Assembly: GCA_030535455.1 (NCBI GenBank)
Contig: JAUNJY010000024.1
Coordinates: forward strand, 1 to 60,935
DNA length: 60,935 nt
DNA from: a bacterium
Lineage (GTDB): Bacteria > Bacillota > Clostridia > Lachnospirales > Lachnospiraceae
Direction of reading: 5' to 3'
The position numbers and the translations under genes are program-made. Shown piece after piece: positions 27,715-37,202 of the stretch. A model generated the notes under the pieces. The model searched no databases. It was not told the origin of the DNA and worked only from the letters and a program-made list of their open reading frames with translations. Within the stretch, counting starts at the first letter, position 1, and each line of letters opens with the position of its first letter.

Positions 27715-29805
27715 TTATGCTTCTACATCTTTCATACTGAAAGTGAATCTTCCCATTTTATCTTTACCTAAGCAAACTACTTTTACATGTTCGCCTAATG
27801 ATAAGACATCTTCTACATGGTTGATACGGTCTTTACTGATTTTAGAAATGTGAACCATTCCTTCTTTACCTGGAGCAAATTCAACAAATGCACCAAATTC
27901 TTTGATGCTGATAACAGTACCTTCGAATACTTGGCCTTCTTGATATTCAGTTACAATTGTCTTAATTAAACGAACTGCTTCATCAATCATTTCTTGGTCA
28001 GTACCACAAACGGATACATTACCTTCATCAGTAATATCAATCTTAACACCAGTCTTTTCGATAATAGCGTTGATTGTTTTACCTCTTTGACCAACAACAT
28101 CACCAATCTTAGTTGGATCAATCTTAACTTGAACGATCTTAGGAGCATAAGTTCCAACGTGATCTCTAGCATGATCGATAACTGGGCACATAACTTCATC
28201 AAGGATATACATACGTGCTTCTTTTGTTTTTTCGATTGCTTCTTCAATGATTGGTCTAGTTAAACCATGGATTTTGATATCCATTTGGATTGCAGTGATA
28301 CCATCTTTAGTACCAGCTACTTTAAAGTCCATGTCGCCGAAGAAATCTTCAAGACCTTGGATATCTGTTAATACTAAATAATCATCATCAGTGTCGCCTG
28401 TTACAAGACCACAAGAGATACCAGCTACAGGTTTTGTAATTGGAACACCTGCTGCCATTAATGCTAATGTAGATGCACAGATACTTGCTTGAGATGTAGA
28501 ACCATTGGATTCCATAGTTTCAGAAACTGTACGGATTGCATATGGGAATTCATCTGCTGAAGGAAGTACTGGAACTAATGCTTTTTCAGCTAAAGCACCG
28601 TGACCGATTTCACGACGTCCTGGTCCTCTAGAAGGTCTAGTTTCACCTACCGAGTAACTTGGGAAATTGTAGTGGTGCATGTAACGTTTGCTTGTTTCAG
28701 CTTCGTCAAGACCATCAATTCTTTGTGCTTCACTAAGTGGAGCAAGTGTTGCTACTGTAAGGATTTGAGTTTGACCTCTTGTAAACATACCTGAACCATG
28801 AACTCTAGGAAGTAAATCTACTTCTGCAGCAAGTTTTCTGATTTCAGTAATTTGTCTACCATCTGGACGTTTGTGGTCTTTTAAGATCATCTTACGTACA
28901 GTTTTCTTTTGATATTTATAAACAGCTTCGTCAATAAGTGGAAGCCAGTCTGGATGCTCTTCAGCATAACGAGCTTCTAATTTATCTTTGATCGCACGGA
29001 TATTTTCTTCTCTAACTTGTTTCACATCTGTAAATACTGCTTCTTCCATTTCTTCTGGAGTAACAACAGTCTTGATGTCTTCTACTAACTCAGCAGGCAT
29101 TTCACAGCTTACATAAGTGTGTTTTTCTTTACCAACTTCAGCAACGATAGTGTCGATGAATTTGATAACTTCTTGGTTCATGCTGTGTGCAGCATAAATT
29201 GCTTCTACCATTTTGTCTTCTGGAACTTCGTTTGCACCAGCTTCGATCATGATAACTTTATCTCTTGTAGAAGCTACTGTAAGTTGAAGATCAGAAACAG
29301 CTTTTTGAGCTGCATTTGGGTTGAATACGAATTCTCCATCTACTAAACCAACTTGAGTTGTTGCACATGGGCCATCAAATGGGATATCAGAAATTGCAGT
29401 TGCAATTGCAGAACCAAGCATAGCTGTAAGCTCTGGACTACAATCTGGATCAACGCTCATTACTAAGTTGTTTAATGTAACATCGTTACGATAATCATGA
29501 GGGAATAATGGTCTCATTGGACGATCGATAACACGGGAAGTAAGGATTGCATTTTCGCTTGCTTTACCTTCTCTTTTATTGAAACCGCCAGGGATTTTAC
29601 CAACCGAGTATAATTTTTCTTCATACTCAACGCTGAGTGGGAAGAAATCAATTCCTTCACGAGGTTTTTCGGATGCAGTAGCTGTAGATAATACTACTGT
29701 ATCTCCATAATGCATAAATGCAGCGCCGTTTGCTTGAGCAGCAACACGACCAATATCAACCGTAAGTGTTCTTCCGGCTAATTCCATAGAAAAACTTTTG
29801 TACAT
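27715..29805 (-). CDS. pnp: Polyribonucleotide nucleotidyltransferase (PNPase)
   Basis: A 696-aa phosphorolytic 3'-5' exoribonuclease of the RNA degradosome. It has two RNase PH domains (first from about 10, second from about 310 with GRGRREIGHG-like segments around FPSYSVGETRPSRGPGRREI), then KH (QVKIDPTKIGDVVGQRGKTI, about 555-610) and S1 (GQVFEGTVISIKEFGAFVEF, about 620-690). The rpsO gene usually found just upstream is not there. A 155-nt leader with a large stem precedes it (see below), consistent with leader-based autoregulation. Confidence 0.98.
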   Translation of the reverse strand: MYKSFSMELAGRTLTVDIGRVAAQANGAAFMHYGDTVVLSTATASEKPREGIDFFPLSVEYEEKLYSVGKIPGGFNKREGKASENAILTSRVIDRPMRPLFPHDYRNDVTLNNLVMSVDPDCSPELTAMLGSAIATAISDIPFDGPCATTQVGLVDGEFVFNPNAAQKAVSDLQLTVASTRDKVIMIEAGANEVPEDKMVEAIYAAHSMNQEVIKFIDTIVAEVGKEKHTYVSCEMPAELVEDIKTVVTPEEMEEAVFTDVKQVREENIRAIKDKLEARYAEEHPDWLPLIDEAVYKYQKKTVRKMILKDHKRPDGRQITEIRKLAAEVDLLPRVHGSGMFTRGQTQILTVATLAPLSEAQRIDGLDEAETSKRYMHHYNFPSYSVGETRPSRGPGRREIGHGALAEKALVPVLPSADEFPYAIRTVSETMESNGSTSQASICASTLALMAAGVPITKPVAGISCGLVTGDTDDDYLVLTDIQGLEDFFGDMDFKVAGTKDGITAIQMDIKIHGLTRPIIEEAIEKTKEARMYILDEVMCPVIDHARDHVGTYAPKIVQVKIDPTKIGDVVGQRGKTINAIIEKTGVKIDITDEGNVSVCGTDQEMIDEAVRLIKTIVTEYQEGQVFEGTVISIKEFGAFVEFAPGKEGMVHISKISKDRINHVEDVLSLGEHVKVVCLGKDKMGRFTFSMKDVEA

Positions 29806-29838
29806 ATATTTTAATCTCCTTTAATTATATATTAAATC

Positions 29839-29924
29839 ATGGGAAAACCGAAACGTCTGAAAAACGCACTAAAAACAGCTCTCCTAATGAGCTTTTCAGA
29901 AGTCTCGGATATAACTTTTCCCAT
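29839..29924 (-). promoter_or_regulatory. Long structured pnp leader
   Basis: In the 5' UTR, ATGGGAAAA pairs with TTTTCCCAT (29,839-29,847 with 29,916-29,924). Immediately inside, a 16-nt arm at 29,893-29,908 pairs with 29,848-29,863 with one G-U and one mismatch. A GCTC/GAGC hairpin caps part of the interior. The fold is about 86 nt long and ends 33 nt before the ATG. A leader stem controlling pnp by processing is known in enterobacteria; a like role here is inference. Confidence 0.7.
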
Positions 29925-29967
29925 TTCTAATCGCTGGACTTTTTTTAATTTATCCAACTATTTCTTT

Positions 29968-29976
29968 ATTATAACA
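29968..29976 (-). promoter_or_regulatory. Extended -10 promoter of pnp
   Basis: TGTTATAAT, an extended -10 with perfect TATAAT (29968-29973), lies about 44 bp before the pnp leader stem. No good -35 is visible, as expected for an extended -10 site. Confidence 0.5.
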
Positions 29977-30276
29977 CTACGCCAGCTAATTTACTAGACA
30001 TAATTTATTTTAAAACGCAAAAAAAGATGCTTAGTTTTCATTTTTCAACAAATTATACAGTTTTTTCTATCCTCTCTTTTCCTTTAGTGACACAATTTTC
30101 ATTTTTTGATCATAGATTAGTAATTATAATTTGTCCATCTCCTGCACTTGTATTCAGATGCTTTCTTCAACTCTCATTCATACCCAAAAGTTGCTTCTTA
30201 TGTTTCACCATATCTAATTGACTTTTTATCTTTCTAAATTTGTTATATGCCCAAACAAATAAAAATATACAAGTTT
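29977..30276. other. Intergenic stretch with no recognised gene
   Basis: AT-rich, low-complexity sequence. A 64-codon plus-strand frame here has no ribosome site and no protein-like composition. Nothing further is recognised until the cruciform at 30,277. Confidence 0.6.
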
Positions 30277-30377
30277 GCCGCTTTATACACCAATGTCAAA
30301 GACGCTTTTTCGCGCCAAATTCCGTCAGCGATAACTGACATCTTCCTTTGGCATTTGTGTGCATCCCGCGGAGCGGC
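30277..30377. repeat. 101-nt imperfect cruciform element
   Basis: GCCGCT (30277-30282) pairs with AGCGGC (30372-30377). A 15-nt arm at 30,287-30,301 pairs with 30,346-30,360 (one mismatch and one G-U on the plus strand). Inside lie a GTCAG/CTGAC hairpin and a short CGC/GCG hairpin. It is much more GC-rich than its surroundings and resembles a palindromic intergenic repeat (REP/MITE-like) or structured RNA. Confidence 0.7.
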
Positions 30378-30414
30378 TTTTTTTAATTCACGGAACCCGT
30401 GAATTAAAAAAAGC
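30376..30414. repeat. Perfect 39-nt palindrome
   Basis: An 18-bp perfect inverted repeat (GCTTTTTTTAATTCACGG and complement) around AAC. It shares its two end bases with the cruciform on one side and supplies the T-tract of the terminator on the other. Confidence 0.85.
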
Positions 30415-30441
30415 ATGTCAACACATGTAGTATTGACATAC
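30406..30441 (-). terminator. Terminator of the aspartate aminotransferase gene
   Basis: A 12-bp stem (GTATGTCAATAC and partner, wobbles G-U on the minus strand) with a 5-nt loop and seven T, 38 nt after the stop. Confidence 0.85.
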
Positions 30442-30478
30442 TTCTCATTTTTCATAACCAAACTTGCCTAATTGTTAC

Positions 30479-31765
30479 CTACATTGTTTCAAGAAGCTTT
30501 TCGATGCTCACAAGCTTCACACAAAGAACAAATAAGTTCGTTGCAGCAATTAAATCTTCTGGGCTTGGATATGAAGGTGCAATACGAATATTGCTATCTT
30601 TAGGGTCTTTACCATAAGGGAATGTAGCTCCTGCTGGAGTCATTGTTACTCCTGCTTTTTTAGCTTTTGCAACAACAGCCTTTGCACAGCCATCCATTGT
30701 ATCAAATGAAATAAAATATCCACCCTTAGGTCTGTACCAAGAACCAATTTCAAGTTCGCCTAATTCACGATCAAGAATATCTAACACAGCTTCGAACTTA
30801 GGACGTAAGATATCTGCATGTTTTTTCATATGTTCCACCATGCCATGAATATCTTTATAAAACCTCACATGACGTAGCTGATTTACTTTATCATGTCCAA
30901 TCGTCTGAATCTTAAGCTGTTTTTTAATATCCACAAGATTGTTAGGTGATGTTGCAACTGCTGCTACACCAGAACCTGGGAAACTGATTTTTGAAGTAGA
31001 ACAGAATTTGTAAACTAAGTCCGGTTTTCCGGCACGTTTACATTCTGCAATAATTTCAATAAGAGTATCTTGGTCATTTTCGTATAAATGATGAACACCA
31101 TATGCATTATCCCAGTAAATTCTGAAATCTTTTGCAGCTGGCTGTAATCGTGCAAATCTACGCACTGTCTCATTTGAATATGTAATCCCTTGAGGATTAG
31201 AATACTTTGGAACACACCAGATACCTTTGATTGACTCATCTTCACTTACCAGCTTTTCAACCATATCCATATCAGGACCAGTTTCAAGCATTGGGATATT
31301 GATCATTTCAATACCAAAATACTCTGTAATTGCAAAGTGTCTGTCATATCCTGGAACCGGGCATAAGAATTTTACTGTATCAAGTTTACACCATGGAGTA
31401 TTTCCCATAACACCATGCGTCATTGAACGTGAAATCGTATCATACATGATATTAAGACTTGAATTACCATAAATAATAATATTGTCAGCAGGTACCTCTA
31501 TCATATCGCCGAGTAGCTCTTTTGCTTCTTCAATACCATCAAGTACACCGTAGTTTCGGCAATCTGTGCCATCGTCGCATACCAAATCAGATTTACTGTT
31601 TAAAACATCCATCATTCCCATTGAAATATCTAACTGCTCAGCGCCTGGTTTACCTCTAGACATATCAAGCTGTAATCCTTTAGCTTGGTATTTCTTATAT
31701 TCGGCGTTAAGCTCTTTTTGTAATTTAAGAAGTTCTTCCTTACTCAAATTCTTATAAGCTTCCAT
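30479..31765 (-). CDS. Aspartate aminotransferase, MocR-like subclass (class I PLP)
   Basis: A 428-aa PLP aminotransferase. The Schiff-base Lys is K259 in CSTSKISFPGSG; NPQG (190-193) and YWDNAYG (217-223) form the cofactor pocket. The N-terminal LQLDMSRGKPGAEQLDIS and GGYFISFDT segments are typical of the Asp_aminotransf (PF12897) group, shown in actinobacteria to be aspartate aminotransferase. The reaction would be aspartate plus 2-oxoglutarate to oxaloacetate plus glutamate. AAGGAGGAAG precedes ATG. Monocistronic. Confidence 0.88.
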   Translation of the reverse strand: MEAYKNLSKEELLKLQKELNAEYKKYQAKGLQLDMSRGKPGAEQLDISMGMMDVLNSKSDLVCDDGTDCRNYGVLDGIEEAKELLGDMIEVPADNIIIYGNSSLNIMYDTISRSMTHGVMGNTPWCKLDTVKFLCPVPGYDRHFAITEYFGIEMINIPMLETGPDMDMVEKLVSEDESIKGIWCVPKYSNPQGITYSNETVRRFARLQPAAKDFRIYWDNAYGVHHLYENDQDTLIEIIAECKRAGKPDLVYKFCSTSKISFPGSGVAAVATSPNNLVDIKKQLKIQTIGHDKVNQLRHVRFYKDIHGMVEHMKKHADILRPKFEAVLDILDRELGELEIGSWYRPKGGYFISFDTMDGCAKAVVAKAKKAGVTMTPAGATFPYGKDPKDSNIRIAPSYPSPEDLIAATNLFVLCVKLVSIEKLLETM

Positions 31766-31953
31766 TCTTCTTCCTCCTTAACGATTTTACCTTGAATACC
31801 CTTCGGTTTCCCGCCGAATACTCAACTTCCTTGTATTTTATAATACAATTTCTACGAATGCAAGGAATAATTTTTACTTGTTGGTTTTCCCCTATATGGA
31901 TATAATACATGTATACAATCAGATACTACAAGATAGGCGAAAGGAATTACTAA

Positions 31954-33222
31954 ATGAAAGTCGTAGGCCTAATAACGGAATACAATCCATTTCACAATGG
32001 ACACAAATATCATATCGAACAAGCAAAAAAGATCACTGGTGCAGACCATGTGGTTGTCGTAATGAGCGGGAATTTTGTACAGCGGGGAGCCCCTGCTGTC
32101 ATTGATAAATATACAAGAACAAAAATGGCCTTACAGGAAGGAGCCGATTTAATCTTCGAGCTGCCGGTTACCTATGCTACTGCAAGTGCAGAATACTTTG
32201 CTTTGGGAGCCGTCAGCATCCTAGATTCCTTAGGCTTTGTTGATAGCATTTGTTTTGGCAGCGAATGCGGTAACATCACCCTGTTATCTGAAATCGCATC
32301 CGTATTGTGCGAGGAACCTCATGAGTATCAGACATTACTAAACGAAAACATTAAAAAGGGACAATCCTTTCCCTCTGCTAGAGAGCATGCACTAACCAGC
32401 TATTTATCACGTCCAGAGACGCAGCTTCAAAATGATCAGCAGGATTTGGTAGACACACTTGCATCTCCAAATAACATCTTAGGAATTGAGTATATCAAAG
32501 CATTAAAACTGCTAAACAGCAAGATTACGCCATATACTATCACAAGGATCTGTTCCGGATACCACGAGGAAGACTTAACAGGCTCCATCAGCAGTGCTTC
32601 TTCTATCCGCCAGTACATCAACACAAACAAAGGGACACCAGCTTCCTTATCCCAGTTGGAGGAAAGCATGCCAAGCCATGCCTATGGACTTCTGCTAGAT
32701 GCACAGGAAAAGAGTTCTCCAATCGTGGCTGATGATTTTAGCATGCTCCTTTATTACAAATTATTGTATTCGGATGTAGGCTCATTAACCAGCTATCTAG
32801 ATATAAATGAAGACTATGCACAACGGATTCTAAACGAGCATATACGCTTTACCTCAATCAGTTCCTTTGGTGAAGCATTAAAGGCTAAAAATCTGACTCG
32901 CTCTCGTATTGATCGAATGCTGTTCCACATCCTTCTTAATATAAAGAAGGATTTATATCAAACTAGTTCCAAAACACATCCAATTTACTTAAGATTGTTA
33001 GGAATGAGAAAAGAGTCGAGCTTCTTAATTAAAAGCTCCACTTTAGACAGCACCAAGCCGATCATCACGAAAATGGCTGATGCCAGAGACAAACTGTCTG
33101 AAGAGTCTTATCGACATTTACAGCTTGAAATTCAGGCAAGCACACTTTATAACCAAGTAGTATATCAAAAATATGGCACAACATTAAAGGACGAATATCG
33201 TCACGGAATAGTCATAGTATAA
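31954..33222 (+). CDS. tmcAL: tRNA(Met) cytidine acetate ligase
   Basis: A 422-aa nucleotidyltransferase-fold enzyme that acetylates the wobble cytidine (ac4C34) of elongator tRNA-Met using acetate and ATP. The ATP motif is LITEYNPFHNGHKYHI, followed by VVVVMSGNFVQRGAPAVIDKY and CFGSECGN, which mark the TmcAL (YlbM) family. AAAGGA precedes ATG. In Bacillus ylbM lies near rsmD-coaD-ylbJ; here these are a few kb apart, a loosened form of that synteny. Confidence 0.95.
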   Translation: MKVVGLITEYNPFHNGHKYHIEQAKKITGADHVVVVMSGNFVQRGAPAVIDKYTRTKMALQEGADLIFELPVTYATASAEYFALGAVSILDSLGFVDSICFGSECGNITLLSEIASVLCEEPHEYQTLLNENIKKGQSFPSAREHALTSYLSRPETQLQNDQQDLVDTLASPNNILGIEYIKALKLLNSKITPYTITRICSGYHEEDLTGSISSASSIRQYINTNKGTPASLSQLEESMPSHAYGLLLDAQEKSSPIVADDFSMLLYYKLLYSDVGSLTSYLDINEDYAQRILNEHIRFTSISSFGEALKAKNLTRSRIDRMLFHILLNIKKDLYQTSSKTHPIYLRLLGMRKESSFLIKSSTLDSTKPIITKMADARDKLSEESYRHLQLEIQASTLYNQVVYQKYGTTLKDEYRHGIVIV

Positions 33223-33250
33223 CAGACTTGTTAAAAAGAGTTTGACATAC

Positions 33251-33291
33251 AAAAAAGCAAGTAACCTAATTTCAAGGCTGCTTGCTTTTTT
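33251..33291. terminator. Bidirectional terminator between tmcAL and pepF
   Basis: AAAAAAGCAAG pairs with CTTGCTTTTTT across a 19-nt loop, giving T-runs in both directions between convergent genes. Confidence 0.85.
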
Positions 33292-33308
33292 ATTTACATC
33301 ATTTCAAT

Positions 33309-35111
33309 TTAAAGTAACGCTTCAAACTCATCTAATAAGTTTTTAAATACTAAAAGTGCTTCAGTAACCGGTTTCTTCGTTGTCATATCCACACCAGCAC
33401 CTTTTAATAAGTCGATTGGATCCTTGCTGCTTCCGCCTCGAAGGAAGTTAATATAGTCTTTGACTGCTTCCTCTCCCTCATTAAGGATACGTTGAGACAA
33501 TGCAATTGCTGCAGAATATCCTGTAGCATATTGATATACATAAAATGCAGTATAGAAATGAGGAATACGTGCCCACTCCATATCGATATGGGAGTCGATC
33601 ACTGCGTCTTCTCCAAAATACTTTTGGTTTAAATCATGGTAGATCTGGCAAAGACTATCTGCAGTCAATGGCTCATTTGCTTCCACCTTGCCATGAGTTA
33701 TCATTTCAAATTCAGCAAACATTGCCTGGCGATATAATGTCGTCCTAAATTGTTCTAATTGATAGTTAATCAAATATGCACGTTTCTTCTTATCTGTCGT
33801 TGTCTTAAGAAGGTGATGCATAAGAAGAGCTTCATTACATGTAGATGCAACTTCAGCAACAAAAATCTTATATCCAGCATAGATATATGGCTGTGTCTCA
33901 TCGGAATAATAAGAATGTATTGCATGTCCCATTTCATGAGCCAATGTAAATACATTATTTAAATTATCCTGGTAATTAAGCAAGACATAAGGATGGGTTC
34001 CATATGCTCCCCAGGAATAAGCACCACTGCGCTTCCCTTCATTTTCATAGACATCAATCCAAGCATTGTCATAGCCTTGCTTTAAGATTGCTGCATATTC
34101 CTCACCAAGTGGCTTTAAGCCCTCAGATACTATTGTCTTTGCCTCTTCAAATGGGATTTTCATATCTACATCAGAAACCATTGGAACATAAAGATCATAC
34201 ATATGGATTTTGTCTAGAGAAAGCACCTTTTTACGTAAGTCAATGTAACGGTGCAATAATGGCAGATTTTCATGAACTACCTCTAACAGATTCGTATAGA
34301 CAGAAACATCAATATTTCCGTCATCTAACTGCATTTTCAATGAGGAATCATACTTACGCGCTTTGGCATAAAAGACTTCCTGTTTAATATTTGCACTAAA
34401 TGTTGCTGCAAGTGTATTTCTAAAATTCTCATATGCTGTATACATTGCATTAAATGCCTGTTCACGAACTTTACGATCTTTGCTCTGTAAAAACAAGGAG
34501 TATCTCGCATGGGTTAAGTCAACTTCTTCCCCCTGCTCATTTATTACCTTGCCAAATTTAAGATCCGCATTGTTAAACATAGAGAAAATATTGCTTGAAG
34601 CATCGGCTACTTCGCCCATTTCAGCTAATAACTTCTCTTCTGCCTTAGATAACACATGAGGCTTCTTACGTAATAGATTATCAATAAAACGTTTATACTC
34701 TAGAAGAGCCGGCTCATCTTTGTAAAATTGATTTAATCGTTCCTCATCAATTGCTAAGATTTCCGATGGAGCAAAACTAATTCCACTTGATACAGTTACC
34801 ATTAAGTTGCTTGCCATATCACTTAACTTTTGATATTCTGCATTAGAAGTATCTTCATGATAACGTTGATTTGCATATACATAAACTCGCTCTAAAAGCT
34901 TATTCATCTGATCGCTTTTCACTAAGAACTCGTAGAAATGATCTGCACTCTCTGCCAACGTTCCTTCATAACCACTTAGTAAAGTTCCAAGTGCCAGTAC
35001 TTCGTCATATTCCTTCTGCCACTGGCTATCGTCTGCATAAAGGTCTGTGATTGCCCATTTATACTGTTCATCTATTTCGTTTCGTTTTTTAATAACTTTT
35101 GCGCTTCCCAA
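33309..35111 (-). CDS. pepF: Oligoendopeptidase F (M3 family)
   Basis: A 600-aa cytosolic zinc endopeptidase for short peptides. The HExxH site is HEMGH (H392, E393, H396), with the third ligand region around EVASTCNEALLMH. The start codon is TTG, with AAAGGA about 10 nt upstream; an overlapping ATG there is in another frame. Length is normal for PepF. Monocistronic. Confidence 0.96.
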   Translation of the reverse strand: MGSAKVIKKRNEIDEQYKWAITDLYADDSQWQKEYDEVLALGTLLSGYEGTLAESADHFYEFLVKSDQMNKLLERVYVYANQRYHEDTSNAEYQKLSDMASNLMVTVSSGISFAPSEILAIDEERLNQFYKDEPALLEYKRFIDNLLRKKPHVLSKAEEKLLAEMGEVADASSNIFSMFNNADLKFGKVINEQGEEVDLTHARYSLFLQSKDRKVREQAFNAMYTAYENFRNTLAATFSANIKQEVFYAKARKYDSSLKMQLDDGNIDVSVYTNLLEVVHENLPLLHRYIDLRKKVLSLDKIHMYDLYVPMVSDVDMKIPFEEAKTIVSEGLKPLGEEYAAILKQGYDNAWIDVYENEGKRSGAYSWGAYGTHPYVLLNYQDNLNNVFTLAHEMGHAIHSYYSDETQPYIYAGYKIFVAEVASTCNEALLMHHLLKTTTDKKKRAYLINYQLEQFRTTLYRQAMFAEFEMITHGKVEANEPLTADSLCQIYHDLNQKYFGEDAVIDSHIDMEWARIPHFYTAFYVYQYATGYSAAIALSQRILNEGEEAVKDYINFLRGGSSKDPIDLLKGAGVDMTTKKPVTEALLVFKNLLDEFEALL

Positions 35112-35170
35112 TCTTTTTCATTCCTTTCAGTCAAATGTACTACTAGTATATCACAAAAAGGAAAATTATA

Positions 35171-35905
35171 CTACCGGACAGCCTTACTAGTTATGCCGCA
35201 TACAAAACCGTCGATGTAATTCATATACTCTTGTTTCGTAGACATTCTCTTATTTTCACTAATTGGTAAAAACTCATTGTTTGCCAAGTATAATTTGCTA
35301 TATTCGTATTGGGTAATATGTAGACTGTTTACAAGATAGGATTTATGGATGCGCATAAAGAAGCAATTCTTATGTCGAATGTATTCTTCTACTGCATCTA
35401 ATCGGTCATAGTAACTATATGTTCCTGATGTTGTTACAATATTGATCACCCTTCTAGAGCTTTCAAAATATAAAATGCTGTCAAATGGAATTTTTGAAAT
35501 CATATTCTCCTTTTTGAAATAGAAATATTTATTATTCACGTTCAGTTTTTCTATCAATAACTGAATACAACTTCTAAACTTTCTCCAGTCCAAAGGCTTT
35601 TTCATATAGCGAAATGCATCCACTTCAAATGCATCTGTAAAAAATGCTTCTACTCCCGATATAAAAACGATTTCGCCTGTCATTCCCAACTCACGTAATT
35701 CTTTTGCAATATGTATTCCATTAAATTTCTTCAACATATTTCCAATCAGATATATGTCATATTCATTATTTTCATTTACAAGGCTTAGTAACTCTTCCCC
35801 TTCAGTTACTGTTTCAAAACTAACCTTAATTGGATTCATTTTAAAAAAATACTCCATCTGAGCGCTTAATCTTTTGTCATCGTCACATAAGATAATACGA
35901 TACAC
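35171..35905 (-). CDS. LytTR-type response regulator lacking the phospho-acceptor Asp
   Basis: A 244-aa regulator with an N-terminal receiver fold (about 1-115) and a C-terminal LytTR DNA-binding domain (about 130-235, with KIPFDSILYFESSRRVINIV and the FMRIHKSYLVN motif). The acidic pocket D8-D9-D10 and a KKP Lys remain, but the residue aligned with the phosphorylated Asp is G55 (YDIYLIGNML). No kinase gene is adjacent. It is therefore probably controlled without phosphorylation. Start is GTG with GGAGG 8 nt upstream. Confidence 0.9.
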   Translation of the reverse strand: MYRIILCDDDKRLSAQMEYFFKMNPIKVSFETVTEGEELLSLVNENNEYDIYLIGNMLKKFNGIHIAKELRELGMTGEIVFISGVEAFFTDAFEVDAFRYMKKPLDWRKFRSCIQLLIEKLNVNNKYFYFKKENMISKIPFDSILYFESSRRVINIVTTSGTYSYYDRLDAVEEYIRHKNCFFMRIHKSYLVNSLHITQYEYSKLYLANNEFLPISENKRMSTKQEYMNYIDGFVCGITSKAVR

Positions 35906-36160
35906 AATGAACTCCTCCTCACTAATTACTATCTTTCCCTTTTTATGTAGTTCACTTCTTAATTACACGATTTACAAAATTTCTTCTCACATTTTTTATT
36001 ATACAAAGTCGATGTATAAAAAGCAATTACTTTTTGTAAGTTTTTATCATTTTTTTCCAGTTCAGAATAATCTTCTAACGATATAAATAGAATGTACAAA
36101 TAAACTTAATTATTTATATGCATTATTTATATAGTTATCTTCTATTAGAAAGGTTGAGCT

Positions 36161-37165
36161 ATGAAATATAGTAAAAAAGTACTAAATACACGCATTATCC
36201 TGTGCCTATGTACCATCACATTGCTTCTAGTACTTCTTTTATTCCCTAAAGCATCCCTAAAGGGAGCTGAACTGGGCGTGTTACTGTGGTTTAATGTGAT
36301 ATTCCCCACTCTTCTTCCATTTATTATTGTATCTAATTTGATCATTAACTTACGCCTGACAAACGCTGTATCCAGAGTATTTCACCCATTCTTGCACCGC
36401 ATCCTCCATGTCTCGAAGCAAGGCTCCTATGTTACCATACTAGGGCTGTTAACCGGCCTTCCTGTTGGGGCAAAAGCATGCGGCGATTTGGTGAAGGACC
36501 AGTTGATTAGCCGAGAAGAAGGACAATATCTATTAACGTTTTGCAACAATGCCAGTCCAATGTTCATCTTAAGCTATGTTTCTATTACAACACTAGATCT
36601 TCCTGGCAAAAGGTATATATTCTTACTATTAATCTACCTATCTGCCATTCTGACTGGCTTTGTCTATCGTCTCATACATAAAAAGCAAATGATAACCTTT
36701 GCAGCCTCCACAAAAAGAGAAATCGTGACCCAGATGTCCACAGAAATTGGAGTTCCTACGAAACATTCGCAACCTCGTGCACGTTTTGTCATGGTTGATA
36801 GTGCCATAATGAGCGGCTTTGATGTGCTTACAAAAGTTGGAGGATACATTATCTTGTTTTCGATAATTTCGAACGTATTTTTAGCAATTGCTCCTGAAAA
36901 TAATCTTCTAAGCTATATCGTTGTGGGAAGTATCGAGCTGACCAACGGGGTCAACACCATTGGTTCTTCCATCTTTCCGCTAAGCGTAAAAATAGCCCTT
37001 ATCCTATCACTTACTGCATTTGGTGGGCTATCAAGTGTAGCGCAGACCAAAAGTGTAATTGACGAATCAGGGCTATCGATAAAAAAATATCTAGTTTATA
37101 AAATAATAAATGCAGGAATAACTTTCGTCATAATTACAATATATCTACAACTATGTAAGTTTTAA
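36161..37165 (+). CDS. ylbJ: Sporulation integral membrane protein YlbJ
   Basis: A 334-aa protein with about eight membrane helices and the nucleoside-transporter-like Gate folds. TGLPVGAKACGDLVK with FCNNASPMFILSYV is typical of YlbJ; a second half repeats the pattern (GSIELTNGVN). In Bacillus it is a mother-cell gene needed for spore cortex formation. GAAAGG precedes ATG. It is convergent with the coiled-coil gene and near coaD-rsmD, as in Bacillus. Confidence 0.92.
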   Translation: MKYSKKVLNTRIILCLCTITLLLVLLLFPKASLKGAELGVLLWFNVIFPTLLPFIIVSNLIINLRLTNAVSRVFHPFLHRILHVSKQGSYVTILGLLTGLPVGAKACGDLVKDQLISREEGQYLLTFCNNASPMFILSYVSITTLDLPGKRYIFLLLIYLSAILTGFVYRLIHKKQMITFAASTKREIVTQMSTEIGVPTKHSQPRARFVMVDSAIMSGFDVLTKVGGYIILFSIISNVFLAIAPENNLLSYIVVGSIELTNGVNTIGSSIFPLSVKIALILSLTAFGGLSSVAQTKSVIDESGLSIKKYLVYKIINAGITFVIITIYLQLCKF

Positions 37166-37202
37166 TATATCCTTTGTACGAAAGTTTAGTTAAGAACTTC
37201 GA

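Noticed and set aside
30027-30221. 64-codon plus-strand frame upstream of pnp
   Set aside because: AT-rich, no ribosome site, Phe/Cys/Ser-rich composition typical of a chance frame.
30243-30461. 72-codon minus-strand frame after the aspartate aminotransferase
   Set aside because: It runs through the terminator, the palindrome and the cruciform; no ribosome site.
34004-34387. 127-codon plus-strand frame
   Set aside because: Antisense to pepF, His/Leu-rich, no ribosome site.
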